Shown here one piece after another: positions 31,642 through 40,415 of a stretch of 64,000 bases of DNA. Source of the stretch: an uncultured Acidilobus sp. JCHS. GTDB lineage: Archaea; Thermoproteota; Thermoprotei_A; Sulfolobales; Acidilobaceae. A program made the translations under genes and the position numbers. The notes under the pieces were generated by a model that saw only the letters and a list, made by a program, of their open reading frames with translations, had not been told where the DNA came from and searched no databases. Within the stretch, counting starts at the first letter, position 1, and each line of letters starts with the position of its first letter. Location: NCBI GenBank assembly GCA_000495735.1, contig AYMD01000002.1, positions 271,793 to 335,792 on the forward strand, written 5' to 3'.

Positions 31642-33852
31642 TCAGAGGGCCAGGAGGCCATGAATAATCGAAACCCCTAGGGCCACGTTTGCGGCAATTA
31701 TCAGCGGCGCGAAGACGACCGAGAGCGTGTTGAGGACCTTGATCAGCGGGTTCATCGAGGGGCCCGTGGTGTCCTTGAAGGGGTCGCCGACGGTGTCGCC
31801 CACTACGGCTGCCTTATGGGCATCGCTGCCCTTGCCGCCCAGGCTTGGGTCCAGGTTAGCCTCTATGTACTTCTTAGCGTTGTCCCAGGCCGCGCCGGCA
31901 TTAGCCATGAGGAACGCCCTCGGGACGCCGACCAGGATAGCGCCGAGTATGAGCCCTGCCGTGGCCTGCCAGCCCAAGATGAGCCCTACCACTATGGGTG
32001 CTACTATCGCCACCACTACAGGCGTCGTGAACTCTGCCAAGGCCCTCCTGGTCGCTATATCGACCACCCTTGCGTAGTCGGGCTTCTCCTTCCACTCCAT
32101 GATGCCAGGGTGTTCGCGGAACTGCCTCCTTATCTCCTCAACGATTTCCATTGCGGTCCTTCCGACGGCGCCAAGCGTCCTGCTTGCTAGGAAGTAGACA
32201 ACTATGATACCTATGAGGGCCCCTATTAGGACGTTAGGGTTGACCACCATAAGGCTTCCCAGCACCGCTGAGACGTCGATGTTACCCATATAAGTCTGAG
32301 ACACCTTAAGGACCTCAAAGATGAACCCGACGAACAGGACGAGGGCAGCGAGGGCAGCGCTGCTGATAGCGTAGCCCTTGGTGGTGGCCTTTGTAGTGTT
32401 GCCTACGGCGTCAAGTACATCAAGCCTCTCCCTCACGTCCTCTGGAAGCGACGCCATCTCGGCGACGCCAGCGGCGTTGTCGCTGACGGGCCCGAAGGAG
32501 TCAGCCGTTATTATTATGCCGGCCACTGACAGCAGGCCCACGGAAGCCAACGCCGTCCCGTATATGCCGGCGAGGAAGCCTGAGTAGCCGCTCAGGAGAG
32601 GTGCTGAAACCAGGTGTGAGAAGGCAAAGTACCCTATTACATAAGTTATGCCTAACACGACAGCTATGAGGATAATTACCGGTATGGCGCTTAGCAGACC
32701 GTAGGAGTAACCTGTGACTATGACCGTGGCCGCGCTGATCTTAGCCTGCTGCGCTATGGACTTAACGGGCTTGTAAGTGTAATGGGTGTAGTAACCTGTA
32801 AGCGCCAGCACTATAGGGGCCAGCACAGCGCCTAAGGAGGCGGCAAGGGGTGCCAACACCATAACTGACGTCCCAAGGCCCTTAAGTATGAAGGGACTTA
32901 TGATGAAGAACAACACTATGGCTATGGCTATGGTCTCATATATGTCGTAGGAGATCGCGGTAAGCGGGTGCTGTGACCCCCTGAGCCTAATTATGGCGAC
33001 CCCTATGAAGGTTGCTATCAGCGCTAGGGTCCCGTAAATTAACGGTAACGCCACCAGTACCGGGTATGTTGCGTACCATCCCATGACCCATGCCAGGAAC
33101 ATAGTCCCGGTGACTATAACTATGTATGACTCGAAGACGTCAGCCGCCATGCCGGCTACGTCGCCGACGTTGTCGCCGACGTTGTCGGCTATCACGCCCG
33201 GGTTACGGGGGTCGTCCTCAGGTATGCCCTTCTCCATCTTCCCAGCCAGGTCGGCGCCCAGGTCAGCAGCCTTGGTGTAAATGCCTCCGCCCACCCTCAT
33301 GAAGAGGGTGACGAGGCTGGCGCCGAAGGCCATGGAAACCAGGGCCAGCGCCCACTCCTTTGGTATCGCTGCTGTGAAGCCCATGTAGAGGACGCTTATG
33401 AGAAGCAAAGCTATGCTTGCCAGGGAGAGGCCCATGACGGCCCCCGCGCGCCAGGCGAGCCTCAGCGCTTCATAGACGCCGGACCTGGCCGCCATGGAGG
33501 CCCTCGAGGCTGACCTAGTAGTGACGTACATGCCCAGGTAACCTGCCGTCATGGAGCCCACGGCGCCCACTATGAAAGCTAGGGCTGTGAAGCCTCCCAG
33601 CGCAAGGCTGTGATCTACGTACGCTATGCCGGCACCTATGATTATCGCCAGCACCACTAAAATTATGGAGAGGTAGCTATACTGCCTGAATAGATAAGCC
33701 CTGGCGCCTGTGGCTATGGCCTCCGATATGAAGCGGACGTTCTCGGGACCTGGGTCCTGCCTTAGGACCCATCGGGCCAGGCCGACAGCAATGGCAACCC
33801 CTATAAGACCTATAACTGCGCTAAATAACGCTATTAACTCCCCTATGCCCAA
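31642..33852 (-). CDS. hppA: Membrane-bound proton-translocating pyrophosphatase, K+-independent type
   Basis: A 736-residue polytopic protein with about 15-16 membrane helices. Pyrophosphate-site motifs are DLGADLAGKMEKGIPEDDPRNP and DNVGDNVGDVAGMAADVFES. GNTTKATTKG carries Lys where K+-dependent enzymes have Ala, so it should not need potassium. It pumps protons out using PPi, helping pH homeostasis in an acid habitat. TTG start; TATA-like TTTAAAAAAT at 33891-33900. Confidence 0.95.
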   Translation of the reverse strand: MGIGELIALFSAVIGLIGVAIAVGLARWVLRQDPGPENVRFISEAIATGARAYLFRQYSYLSIILVVLAIIIGAGIAYVDHSLALGGFTALAFIVGAVGSMTAGYLGMYVTTRSASRASMAARSGVYEALRLAWRAGAVMGLSLASIALLLISVLYMGFTAAIPKEWALALVSMAFGASLVTLFMRVGGGIYTKAADLGADLAGKMEKGIPEDDPRNPGVIADNVGDNVGDVAGMAADVFESYIVIVTGTMFLAWVMGWYATYPVLVALPLIYGTLALIATFIGVAIIRLRGSQHPLTAISYDIYETIAIAIVLFFIISPFILKGLGTSVMVLAPLAASLGAVLAPIVLALTGYYTHYTYKPVKSIAQQAKISAATVIVTGYSYGLLSAIPVIILIAVVLGITYVIGYFAFSHLVSAPLLSGYSGFLAGIYGTALASVGLLSVAGIIITADSFGPVSDNAAGVAEMASLPEDVRERLDVLDAVGNTTKATTKGYAISSAALAALVLFVGFIFEVLKVSQTYMGNIDVSAVLGSLMVVNPNVLIGALIGIIVVYFLASRTLGAVGRTAMEIVEEIRRQFREHPGIMEWKEKPDYARVVDIATRRALAEFTTPVVVAIVAPIVVGLILGWQATAGLILGAILVGVPRAFLMANAGAAWDNAKKYIEANLDPSLGGKGSDAHKAAVVGDTVGDPFKDTTGPSMNPLIKVLNTLSVVFAPLIIAANVALGVSIIHGLLAL

Positions 33853-34002
33853 GACTCTCAGCCGTCTTTCACAACCCGAAACGTCAGAAGTTTAAAAAAT
33901 TATCGTGGGCTCTCTATCTTAGCTACTTTTATTAAAGGCTTCAGCGGGGCCGCGCCACGAAATTAAAGGACCTCCGCGCCAACCCTCTGAAGGGCGTATA
34001 GC

Positions 34003-34836
34003 TTGCTGACCGACTTAAAGAGGGCAGTCCTGCTAACTATCTCAGCCCCTATCAAGCCGGGCTCTGTCCATAGGCTCATGGGTGACGCGGACTTCGAGCG
34101 GAGGCTCCTGGAGTACGTCGCCGTTGAGCCCCACCTGGAGGAGGCCTATAGGAGGGGCAGGGCGCTAGGCGAGGGCAAGCTGAGCGCGCAGGAGCTGGGC
34201 CTTGGAGAGGTCTTGGCGAGGGCCCTCAAGGACTCCTTCGAGTCCAGCGGCGAGACTCCCCTGGTGGGCCTCTGGTCGGCAGCCGTTACTGCCGCGGCCA
34301 TGGTAGGCTACTCGTCGGCCTCCAACGTGAAGATGTACGAGTCCCTGAGGACGTTAATAACTAGGATCTTATACTCAAGTCTACCTGACGACGTTATTGA
34401 CCTGGTAGAGGGCATAGGCGACTCCGGGGACGTCGACCTCCTGGAGCACCTGTCCAGGAGAAACCTTACAGAGAACTACGTGAAGTCGAACGGCCTTAGC
34501 CTGGGGGACGCCTTTGAGTTACTCTCAGAGGTCGACAGGGGCTTCTCAATTAACCTTAAGGGCTACGAGTGGCTGTTAGGCCTCACAAGGCTGTACGAGG
34601 GCCTCCGCTCCCCCCTTGCAGGGGTGGTGAGGGTTTACCTGGCCGTTGCGTCGGAGCTTTCGAAGAGCCCTGAGCTGCTGGACCTCTCGAAAAGGCGTGA
34701 AATAGACCCCTCACAGCTCCTCAGGGCTGACAGACTGCTCAGCTCAATGAGGGGCTCCCTGAACAGGAGCCTTGGCGCGGTGTTCCTCTCGCTCTTCCTG
34801 GCGATGGCCTCAGGTAAAGCCCCGAGAGGCCTCTAG
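34003..34836 (+). CDS. CitG/MdcB-like triphosphoribosyl-dephospho-CoA synthase family protein
   Basis: A 277-residue all-helical protein. SAPIKPGSVHRLMGDADFE near the N-terminus is the family's nucleotide motif, and an LSLGDAFELLSEVDRGFSIN block follows. In bacteria the family makes the citrate lyase prosthetic group; archaeal members lack citrate lyase and their reaction is unknown. TTG start; ATTAAAGG box near 33966. Divergent from hppA. Confidence 0.75.
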   Translation: MLTDLKRAVLLTISAPIKPGSVHRLMGDADFERRLLEYVAVEPHLEEAYRRGRALGEGKLSAQELGLGEVLARALKDSFESSGETPLVGLWSAAVTAAAMVGYSSASNVKMYESLRTLITRILYSSLPDDVIDLVEGIGDSGDVDLLEHLSRRNLTENYVKSNGLSLGDAFELLSEVDRGFSINLKGYEWLLGLTRLYEGLRSPLAGVVRVYLAVASELSKSPELLDLSKRREIDPSQLLRADRLLSSMRGSLNRSLGAVFLSLFLAMASGKAPRGL

Positions 34837-34904
34837 CTCTAGGCCTTCTTTCCGTAAATTTGTGGAAAGAGCTGGTAAAGGTGCCCGAGGGCTGACGCGA
34901 GGCC

Positions 34905-36044
34905 TCATGGGCCCCTTGACGACCTTACCCTTAGGCCAACCACGTAAAGGGCTCCTCCAGCTAATGCCAAAGAGTTGGCTATGATGCAGGTCAGCGCCGT
35001 CCCAACCCTGAGCGACGAGGGGTATAGATAGGCTGCTATGATCGTCGAGAAGCCCCCAACTATCCTCCCGACCAGGAAGACCAGGTTCGTCCCCGTGGCC
35101 CTGAACTCCGCTGGGTAGGTCTCACTGGCCCAGACCCCTGTGAATGAGAAGTAGCCCGAGGAGAAGAACATCAGTGAAAGCGCCGTGAGGCCCGCGTAAC
35201 CCCCTTGCGTCAGGGCCAGCGCAAGCGATGAGAGGAGGCCGAGGCCGCTGAGAGCCACGGCAGTCCTAAGCCTTCCGCCCAGGTCCGACAGCCAGCCCGC
35301 CACGAGGAAGCCCAGGAAGCCCAACATGGAAAGGAACGTGAGCCAGCCCTCGCTCAGGTCCATTGAGGCTATGAATGACGGGACCAGCGAGAGCAAGGGC
35401 ACGCTGAACATGAAGGCCCCGACCACAATAGCTGAAAGGCCTGCTGTGACCACGGCCAGCCTCAGGTCAAAGTACCTAAGGCCTAGGCCCTGGGCCCTCG
35501 CAGAGTACGTCTCGATAACGAGGTGAGTCAGGGATAACGTTAATAGCAGGCTGACGAGCCCCACTACCAGGAAGAACGTCCTCCATGAAGGGACTACGTA
35601 ATAGGTCACGGCGTCCAGGAAGAAGCCTATGAAGTAGAGGCCCTGCATTAGGCCGCCTACAAGCCCCCTCGAGTCCCTCAGCAGCTCCACTATGACCGAG
35701 TACGAGACGCCGTTCTGAGCGTTAACCCCGAAGCCCACGAAGAACCATGCCAGGTAGAGCTGCCAGAGCTCCCTTATTGATGACGCCAGGAGGACGGCGA
35801 GGCTGAACGTGAGGCCCGCCAAGTAAAGGGCCCTCCTCCTGCCGGCCCTGTCGGCCAAATGACCTATCAGGAGGCCTCCTATCGCGCCGCCTATGAAGTC
35901 CATTGGAATAGCCCAGAGAACTAGAGGCCGTGAAGCGGCCAGCGCCTCGGACAGCTGGTTGACAACCATTGATATAGAGAAGACGGCATAGGCTGACAAC
36001 ATGAAGGGTACTAAAACGCCTATGAGAGAGGCCCTGCGGCCCAA
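34905..36044 (-). CDS. Major facilitator superfamily transporter
   Basis: A 379-residue protein with about 12 hydrophobic segments. The MFS loop 2-3 motif is GHLADRAGRRRALYLAG, and GWLSDLGGRLRTAV is its second-half echo. The layout resembles sugar or metabolite:proton symporters. Somewhat shorter than average but complete. Substrate unknown. TATA-like TTTATTTAAG on the minus strand near 36078. Confidence 0.88.
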   Translation of the reverse strand: MGRRASLIGVLVPFMLSAYAVFSISMVVNQLSEALAASRPLVLWAIPMDFIGGAIGGLLIGHLADRAGRRRALYLAGLTFSLAVLLASSIRELWQLYLAWFFVGFGVNAQNGVSYSVIVELLRDSRGLVGGLMQGLYFIGFFLDAVTYYVVPSWRTFFLVVGLVSLLLTLSLTHLVIETYSARAQGLGLRYFDLRLAVVTAGLSAIVVGAFMFSVPLLSLVPSFIASMDLSEGWLTFLSMLGFLGFLVAGWLSDLGGRLRTAVALSGLGLLSSLALALTQGGYAGLTALSLMFFSSGYFSFTGVWASETYPAEFRATGTNLVFLVGRIVGGFSTIIAAYLYPSSLRVGTALTCIIANSLALAGGALYVVGLRVRSSRGP

Positions 36045-36173
36045 GCCCTTAGGCCTCGACCCTTACGACGTCCTTAAATAAAAGCCTTAAGGGCTATGAG
36101 GGTCGCCTAAGGCCCGATTGCAAAGGCCTCCCGATGTGAAAGTCTTTTGACTTTAACGTAGCAAGGCAGAAGC

Positions 36174-36249
36174 TGGTGGACCGGCCGGGACTTGAACCCG
36201 GGACCTCCGCCGTGCGAGGGCGGCGCTCTTCCAGCTGAGCTACCGGCCC
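36174..36249 (-). tRNA. tRNA-Ala (CGC)
   Basis: Folds as a full cloverleaf. The acceptor GGGCCGG/CCGGTCC contains the alanine identity pair G3-U70, the D-arm is GCTCAGCTGGAAGAGC, and the anticodon loop CTCGCAC holds CGC. The T-arm is CCGGG-TTCAAGT-CCCGG and CCA is encoded. No intron. Confidence 0.96.
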
Positions 36250-36350
36250 GCTGACCGGTCCATAGAAAGACGCTGTAACGTCGCCATTTAAGCTTTAAAG
36301 AGCCTCCTAGGTCAACCTCAGGACTGTCCAAAGAAGCTAACAGCTAGCGC

Positions 36351-36863
36351 TCAGGCCCTCCCTAGCTCTTTCGCTATCAGCTCTGCGAGCCTGCCCGAGT
36401 CGACCTCGAGCTCCTCATGTGACGGCCTGTAAGCCCTTAGAGATAGGCCAAGGCCCTGGTACCTCTCCGCGATGACCCCAGGGGGCACTGGAGGGAAGCC
36501 CTGAACGGCGTCCATGAGCGAGAAGAGCCTGTCAACGAAGGAGCCCTCCCTTACGGGTATAAGGATCAGGTGGTAATGGGGGACCCGGAGCCCCCTCGCG
36601 AGCATCGCCACCGCCTTGGGCTTATAGAGCTCCTTCAAGGCCCGGGCCGTCGCTGAGGAGACGAGGTAGAAGTGCTCCATAAGCCCCTTAGGCATCTCGT
36701 AGAAGAACTGAAAGTGCTCTCGGGGCACTACCAGGGCCTGCCCCCTCTCGAGGGGGTAGAGGTCCATAATGACCATGACTCTGTCGTCCTTGTATGCCAC
36801 GTAGGCTCTCTCTAAGCCTCTCCAAATTCTGCAGAACACGTCTTCTTTAGGCCCTGCCGCCAA
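36351..36863 (-). CDS. HIT-family nucleotide hydrolase/transferase
   Basis: A 170-residue histidine-triad protein. The triad region reads RVPHYHLILIP, HxHxx with a non-standard third position, and the N-terminal DVFCRIWRG and VIMDLYPLERGQALVVPREHF are typical. Family members cleave dinucleoside polyphosphates or adenylates. The third triad His of HxHxH is Leu-Ile here, so the activity may differ. Downstream end of a four-gene minus-strand operon with membrane proteins. Confidence 0.8.
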   Translation of the reverse strand: MAAGPKEDVFCRIWRGLERAYVAYKDDRVMVIMDLYPLERGQALVVPREHFQFFYEMPKGLMEHFYLVSSATARALKELYKPKAVAMLARGLRVPHYHLILIPVREGSFVDRLFSLMDAVQGFPPVPPGVIAERYQGLGLSLRAYRPSHEELEVDSGRLAELIAKELGRA

Positions 36864-36869
36864 CGGCCC

Positions 36870-37325
36870 TCACCTCTCGTAGACGAAGTAATCTATGAAG
36901 GGCAATATGACCCCAGGGAGGACGAGGAACACCACGAACAGAAGCACGAGAGGGTACACGTCCAGGCTGAGGGAGTACTTGGCCTGGCCTGCTGAGTAGG
37001 AGGAGCTTATCACGCCCCCTGGCATGACGGTCCCCAGTACGTAAAGGACTACCACTAGACCTATGAGGGCCAGCAACGACCTAAATATAGGGCTGAACAC
37101 TGTCCTCCTCAGGATCCTCGCCGCCACTGAGAGCGCCTCAAAGACCCCAATGTAGGCCACTGCGTAGGCGACAGGGTACGAGTAGGCCGCGCTCAGGGAG
37201 GGCTGACCTGCCAGAACGCCAAGGTATGACACAAGCACGGGCAAGAGGTACAGGTACAGGAGCATGTAAACGAGGCCCTCGAGGACCCCTATGATGACCT
37301 CCCTGGCTACCTCCCTGGCGTTCAA
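36870..37325 (-). CDS. Membrane protein, unknown (third of a three-gene set)
   Basis: A 151-residue protein with four probable membrane helices (about 13-35, 45-65, 83-103, 125-145) and short loops. Starts 2 bp after the preceding gene and ends 6 bp before the HIT gene, so all are one transcript. No family recognised. Confidence 0.65.
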   Translation of the reverse strand: MNAREVAREVIIGVLEGLVYMLLYLYLLPVLVSYLGVLAGQPSLSAAYSYPVAYAVAYIGVFEALSVAARILRRTVFSPIFRSLLALIGLVVVLYVLGTVMPGGVISSSYSAGQAKYSLSLDVYPLVLLFVVFLVLPGVILPFIDYFVYER

Positions 37326-37327
37326 GG

Positions 37328-37777
37328 CTACCCACCCATGGGCTGCCAGCTCGAGATGGAGAGCGGGTACACGAAGCCTATGCTGCCCGTGAGGTTGAAG
37401 CTGACGGCCCTCGCTGACGCGAGGACATCTGACGGCAGGCAGAGCGTGAGACTACGGCCCTTCGTGAGCACGTTAGCTGAGGCCCTGAACACGAAGGAGG
37501 ATCCATTGGCCTCCGTGAAGGTCGCTGTCAGCTGGACGTCACCCATAGGTATGGGATCTGAGTAGGTGAGCTTCAGCGCGTACTCGGTTTCACCGCAAGG
37601 GGGGCCAGGCGTCGATGACATGTTCACTACGATAGCCTGATATGGGTTAGCCGCAACATAGTAAAGGAAGTAAATGAGGGGGAGGGCGAAGATCGCTATT
37701 ATGAGGACGCCCCCTAAAAACACGATGGTCTCGATCCTCATGCTGCCTTCACGCTCACGACTTGATGAGATCGACAC
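37328..37777 (-). CDS. Membrane-anchored protein with extracellular beta domain, unknown
   Basis: A 149-residue protein. One membrane helix (about residues 15-38) is followed by an outer domain of alternating strands, including two cysteines (PPCGETEYAL and LTLCLPSD) that could form a disulfide. Overlaps the upstream gene by 23 bp. Confidence 0.65.
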   Translation of the reverse strand: MSISSSREREGSMRIETIVFLGGVLIIAIFALPLIYFLYYVAANPYQAIVVNMSSTPGPPCGETEYALKLTYSDPIPMGDVQLTATFTEANGSSFVFRASANVLTKGRSLTLCLPSDVLASARAVSFNLTGSIGFVYPLSISSWQPMGG

Positions 37778-38105
37778 CCTTGCCTATTATGACTGAGGCC
37801 GCAGCTAAGGCTATGCCCAGGAAGACGGCCATTATGAGGAGGACTATTATCACGTCCGCGTACGTCCCGAGGGCGCCAAGCGATGAGCTGGAGGAGGTCA
37901 TAGAGTTCAGGTAGCCTAAGGCGCCCCCAAAGTGCCTCTCGAACTGGACCTGAGAGCCCGTGGCCAGGAACGCCTCTATGGCCTCATAGAAAACGTAGAC
38001 TAGCAGGAGAAGCCCTATCACTACGAGCGCCAGGCCGATCCAGTACGCCCTGCTGGAGTGCCTAGGGGTCTGAGCAGTCCCTGAGGACTGAGAAGCCTGA
38101 GCCAC
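37755..38105 (-). CDS. Small two-helix membrane protein, unknown
   Basis: A 116-residue protein with membrane helices at about 24-46 and 83-108 separated by a Ser-rich outer loop. First gene of the 38.1-36.35 kb operon (three membrane proteins plus HIT hydrolase). Not recognised. Confidence 0.62.
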   Translation of the reverse strand: MAQASQSSGTAQTPRHSSRAYWIGLALVVIGLLLLVYVFYEAIEAFLATGSQVQFERHFGGALGYLNSMTSSSSSLGALGTYADVIIVLLIMAVFLGIALAAASVIIGKGVDLIKS

Positions 38106-38183
38106 CTAGCGCGCCCTGGTCTAAGGTTGGGAAGGCACATAGTTAAAAAGGTGAAGGCCTCGAGGACAGGTCTTTACAACGCG

Positions 38184-38214
38184 CGTAAGTAGTTACATAT
38201 ACAGCTACGTAAGT
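38184..38214. promoter_or_regulatory. Promoter region of heme O synthase with repeated CGTAAGT
   Basis: CGTAAGT at 38184-38190 and 38208-38214 flank an ACATATACA element (38194-38202), which is about 35 bp before the TTG at 38232 and probably the TATA box. GTAG(38190-38193)/CTAC(38205-38208) also form a small dyad around it. Confidence 0.35.
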
Positions 38215-38231
38215 CGTGGGTCATTTAATTC

Positions 38232-39128
38232 TTGACTTGGAAGACCTTGCTGAGGAAGGCAGCCTACGTGCTCGAGATGACGAAACCTCCTCAGCTAGCC
38301 CTACTTGCCTTCACGGCCTTCGCCTCATACTTTGCTGCTGGCGGTCTCCTCTCACCTATGAAGCTGGGACTCCTGGCCATAACGTCCTTTGGCGCGATTG
38401 GCGGCGTGACAGCCCTCAATATGGCGCTAGAGGTTGACCTCGACTCCATAATGACCAGGACTTCAAAGAGGCCCGTTCCCTCAGGGAGGCTAACCAGGAG
38501 GGAGGCCCTGATAGGCTCGCTCGTCCTTATCGCAATCGGCTTCGCGACGGCCGCCCTAATCAACTGGCTGGTCCTTTTGACGTGCGTCCTTGCCCTCATT
38601 TTCGACATACCAATTTACACTGTCTTGCTCAAGAGGAGGTCACCACTTAACATAATAGCAGGCGGGGTGGCGGGCGTCATGCCGACCTTGGGCGGCTGGG
38701 CCACAGCCACTGGAAGCATAGGGCTGCCCGCAATCCTGTTAGCGCTAGCGGTCTTTCTGTGGATACCCATGCACATATGGTTCATAGTCTACTATCACAT
38801 AGACGACTACAGGAGGGCCAAGGTCCCAATGTACCCAGTCGTGGCGCCTCCTCAGAGGGTCGCGAAGGTCGTCGTAGCCTTTATGGCTCTCATGGCTGCC
38901 AGCATGTGGTTTTACTGGGCGCTCACGGGAAAGGGCCTGATAGGTGACGTATTGTTGACCCCTCTGGCTGCATGGTCCTCTTCTATTATCCTCCGTTACT
39001 CGAGATCTATGGACAGGGGGCTGGCAAAGATCGTCTTCAGGACCGCGAACCCTGTTCTTGTAATAGCGTTTCTAGGCGCTGTCTTCTCTACACCTCATTT
39101 GGCGCCCCTGGTCTACATGCTACGGTGA
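38232..39128 (+). CDS. ctaB: Protoheme IX farnesyltransferase (heme O synthase)
   Basis: A 298-residue UbiA-family membrane prenyltransferase with about eight helices. The prenyl-diphosphate motif NMALEVDLDSIMTRTSKRPVPSG and the second YYHIDDYRRAKVPMYPVV are intact. It makes heme O for terminal oxidases, implying aerobic or microaerobic respiration, although no oxidase genes are in the window. TTG start. Confidence 0.92.
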   Translation: MTWKTLLRKAAYVLEMTKPPQLALLAFTAFASYFAAGGLLSPMKLGLLAITSFGAIGGVTALNMALEVDLDSIMTRTSKRPVPSGRLTRREALIGSLVLIAIGFATAALINWLVLLTCVLALIFDIPIYTVLLKRRSPLNIIAGGVAGVMPTLGGWATATGSIGLPAILLALAVFLWIPMHIWFIVYYHIDDYRRAKVPMYPVVAPPQRVAKVVVAFMALMAASMWFYWALTGKGLIGDVLLTPLAAWSSSIILRYSRSMDRGLAKIVFRTANPVLVIAFLGAVFSTPHLAPLVYMLR

Positions 39129-39225
39129 TAACGTAATGCGTTGATAAGCGCCTTCAAGATGGTCGTCAATAGGCCACGGAACATCAATGTGTGAGTTTAA
39201 AGATCATGGCCTAAAGATCTCTAAT

Positions 39226-40275
39226 TCAACTCCTCATTATTACCGGATAGCTTCTATCCCTTGACGGAAGACTAAGCCTTAACCCGGTCGGCTTAATTAT
39301 GCCGTCGCCTATGTCAAGCCTCCACATATAATAAGGTCTCCTTAAGCTGTTGACCTCAATTAAGGCCCTCTTGGCCTCCTCGACGGCTTCATCGTCAGGA
39401 AGGCCCCTTATCCTCCTAAGCAAGTTGACGCCAGGACCCCTGTAATTTATACATGGAGTTAAGGTACCGTCTGCCAGAAGCCTCACCCTAGTGCACCCGG
39501 CGCAGAAAGCAGGGTTGTCATAAGGCTTCACAACCTCTACCTCCGTTCCGTCAGGAAGGACGTATATGGGCCTGTTATGGAGGTCCCGTAAGCGGACCTT
39601 GGCCCCTATGCTCAGGAGCCTGCGCTCTATCTCAGCCAATGAAACGTGCTGCTGCTTAAAGACCTTGAGCCCCTCGTTGACGGGCTGAAGCTCTATCAGC
39701 TGGACCCTGAACCCCCTTGAGGAGGCGTAACTTATTACGTCCCACACGTCGTCCTTGTTTATCTTCGTTACGGTGACGTTTACCTTCACCTTAAGGCCTA
39801 CCCTTAAGGCTTCGTCAAGTCCCTTGAGCACCGCGTCAAGCCCATCAACGCCTGTTATGGCCTTGTATCGCTCCCTGTTCAGGGAATGTAAGGACACGTT
39901 GACCCTCTCTAGGCCAGCCTCACGGAGGGCCCTGGCGTAGACCGCCAGCAGGTAACCATTGGTTGTCATTGATATATCGGCAGCGCTGCCAGCCCCCTCC
40001 TTAATGGACCTGACCACCTCAGCTACATCACGCCTTACCAGCGGCTCGCCGCCCGTGACCTTAAATGACCCTATTCCCAGCGCCCTCGCGGCCCTTGCCA
40101 CTATGTAATAGTCGTGAGGGGCCATGAGATGCCTTCCAAGGCCTATAGGCCTTGGAGAGCCTATCGGGTCCCCCTCGATGTGGCAGAAGAAGCACCTGTA
40201 GTTACACTCGTCGGTCACAGCTATCCTCAGGTTGTTTAGAGGTCTCCCGTAAGCGTCCGTCAGCGTAGCTACCAG
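39226..40275 (-). CDS. moaA: GTP 3',8-cyclase MoaA; non-standard start likely
   Basis: A radical SAM enzyme for the first step of molybdopterin synthesis. The SAM cluster is CNYRCFFC, and the second cluster is CAGCTRVR...CINY, both complete. The conserved MoaA N-terminus (LTDAYGRPLNNLRIAVTDEC) lies upstream of the first GTG (40218), and this frame has no ATG, GTG or TTG back to a stop at 40309-40311. CTG codons at 40275 and 40263 fall right where a TATA box (40301-40309) predicts the transcript start, so a leaderless CTG start is my best guess. Minimal gene: 39226-40218. Confidence 0.88.
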   Translation of the reverse strand: MVATLTDAYGRPLNNLRIAVTDECNYRCFFCHIEGDPIGSPRPIGLGRHLMAPHDYYIVARAARALGIGSFKVTGGEPLVRRDVAEVVRSIKEGAGSAADISMTTNGYLLAVYARALREAGLERVNVSLHSLNRERYKAITGVDGLDAVLKGLDEALRVGLKVKVNVTVTKINKDDVWDVISYASSRGFRVQLIELQPVNEGLKVFKQQHVSLAEIERRLLSIGAKVRLRDLHNRPIYVLPDGTEVEVVKPYDNPAFCAGCTRVRLLADGTLTPCINYRGPGVNLLRRIRGLPDDEAVEEAKRALIEVNSLRRPYYMWRLDIGDGIIKPTGLRLSLPSRDRSYPVIMRS

Positions 40276-40415
40276 GCCTAGACTAGAACGGTCAAGGTTG
40301 AGGTTAAATCAGCGCTTACGTACCGGCCTGCATAAGGGCCATGCCGACACCGCCTGACATTGAAGCTCGACAAAATGTTTATCGCCCTCAGCACCTGGGT
40401 GAAACAAAGGTTTCC

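Noticed and set aside
36107-36331. Minus-strand frame covering the tRNA-Ala region
   Set aside because: It is the tRNA gene and flanks read as protein.
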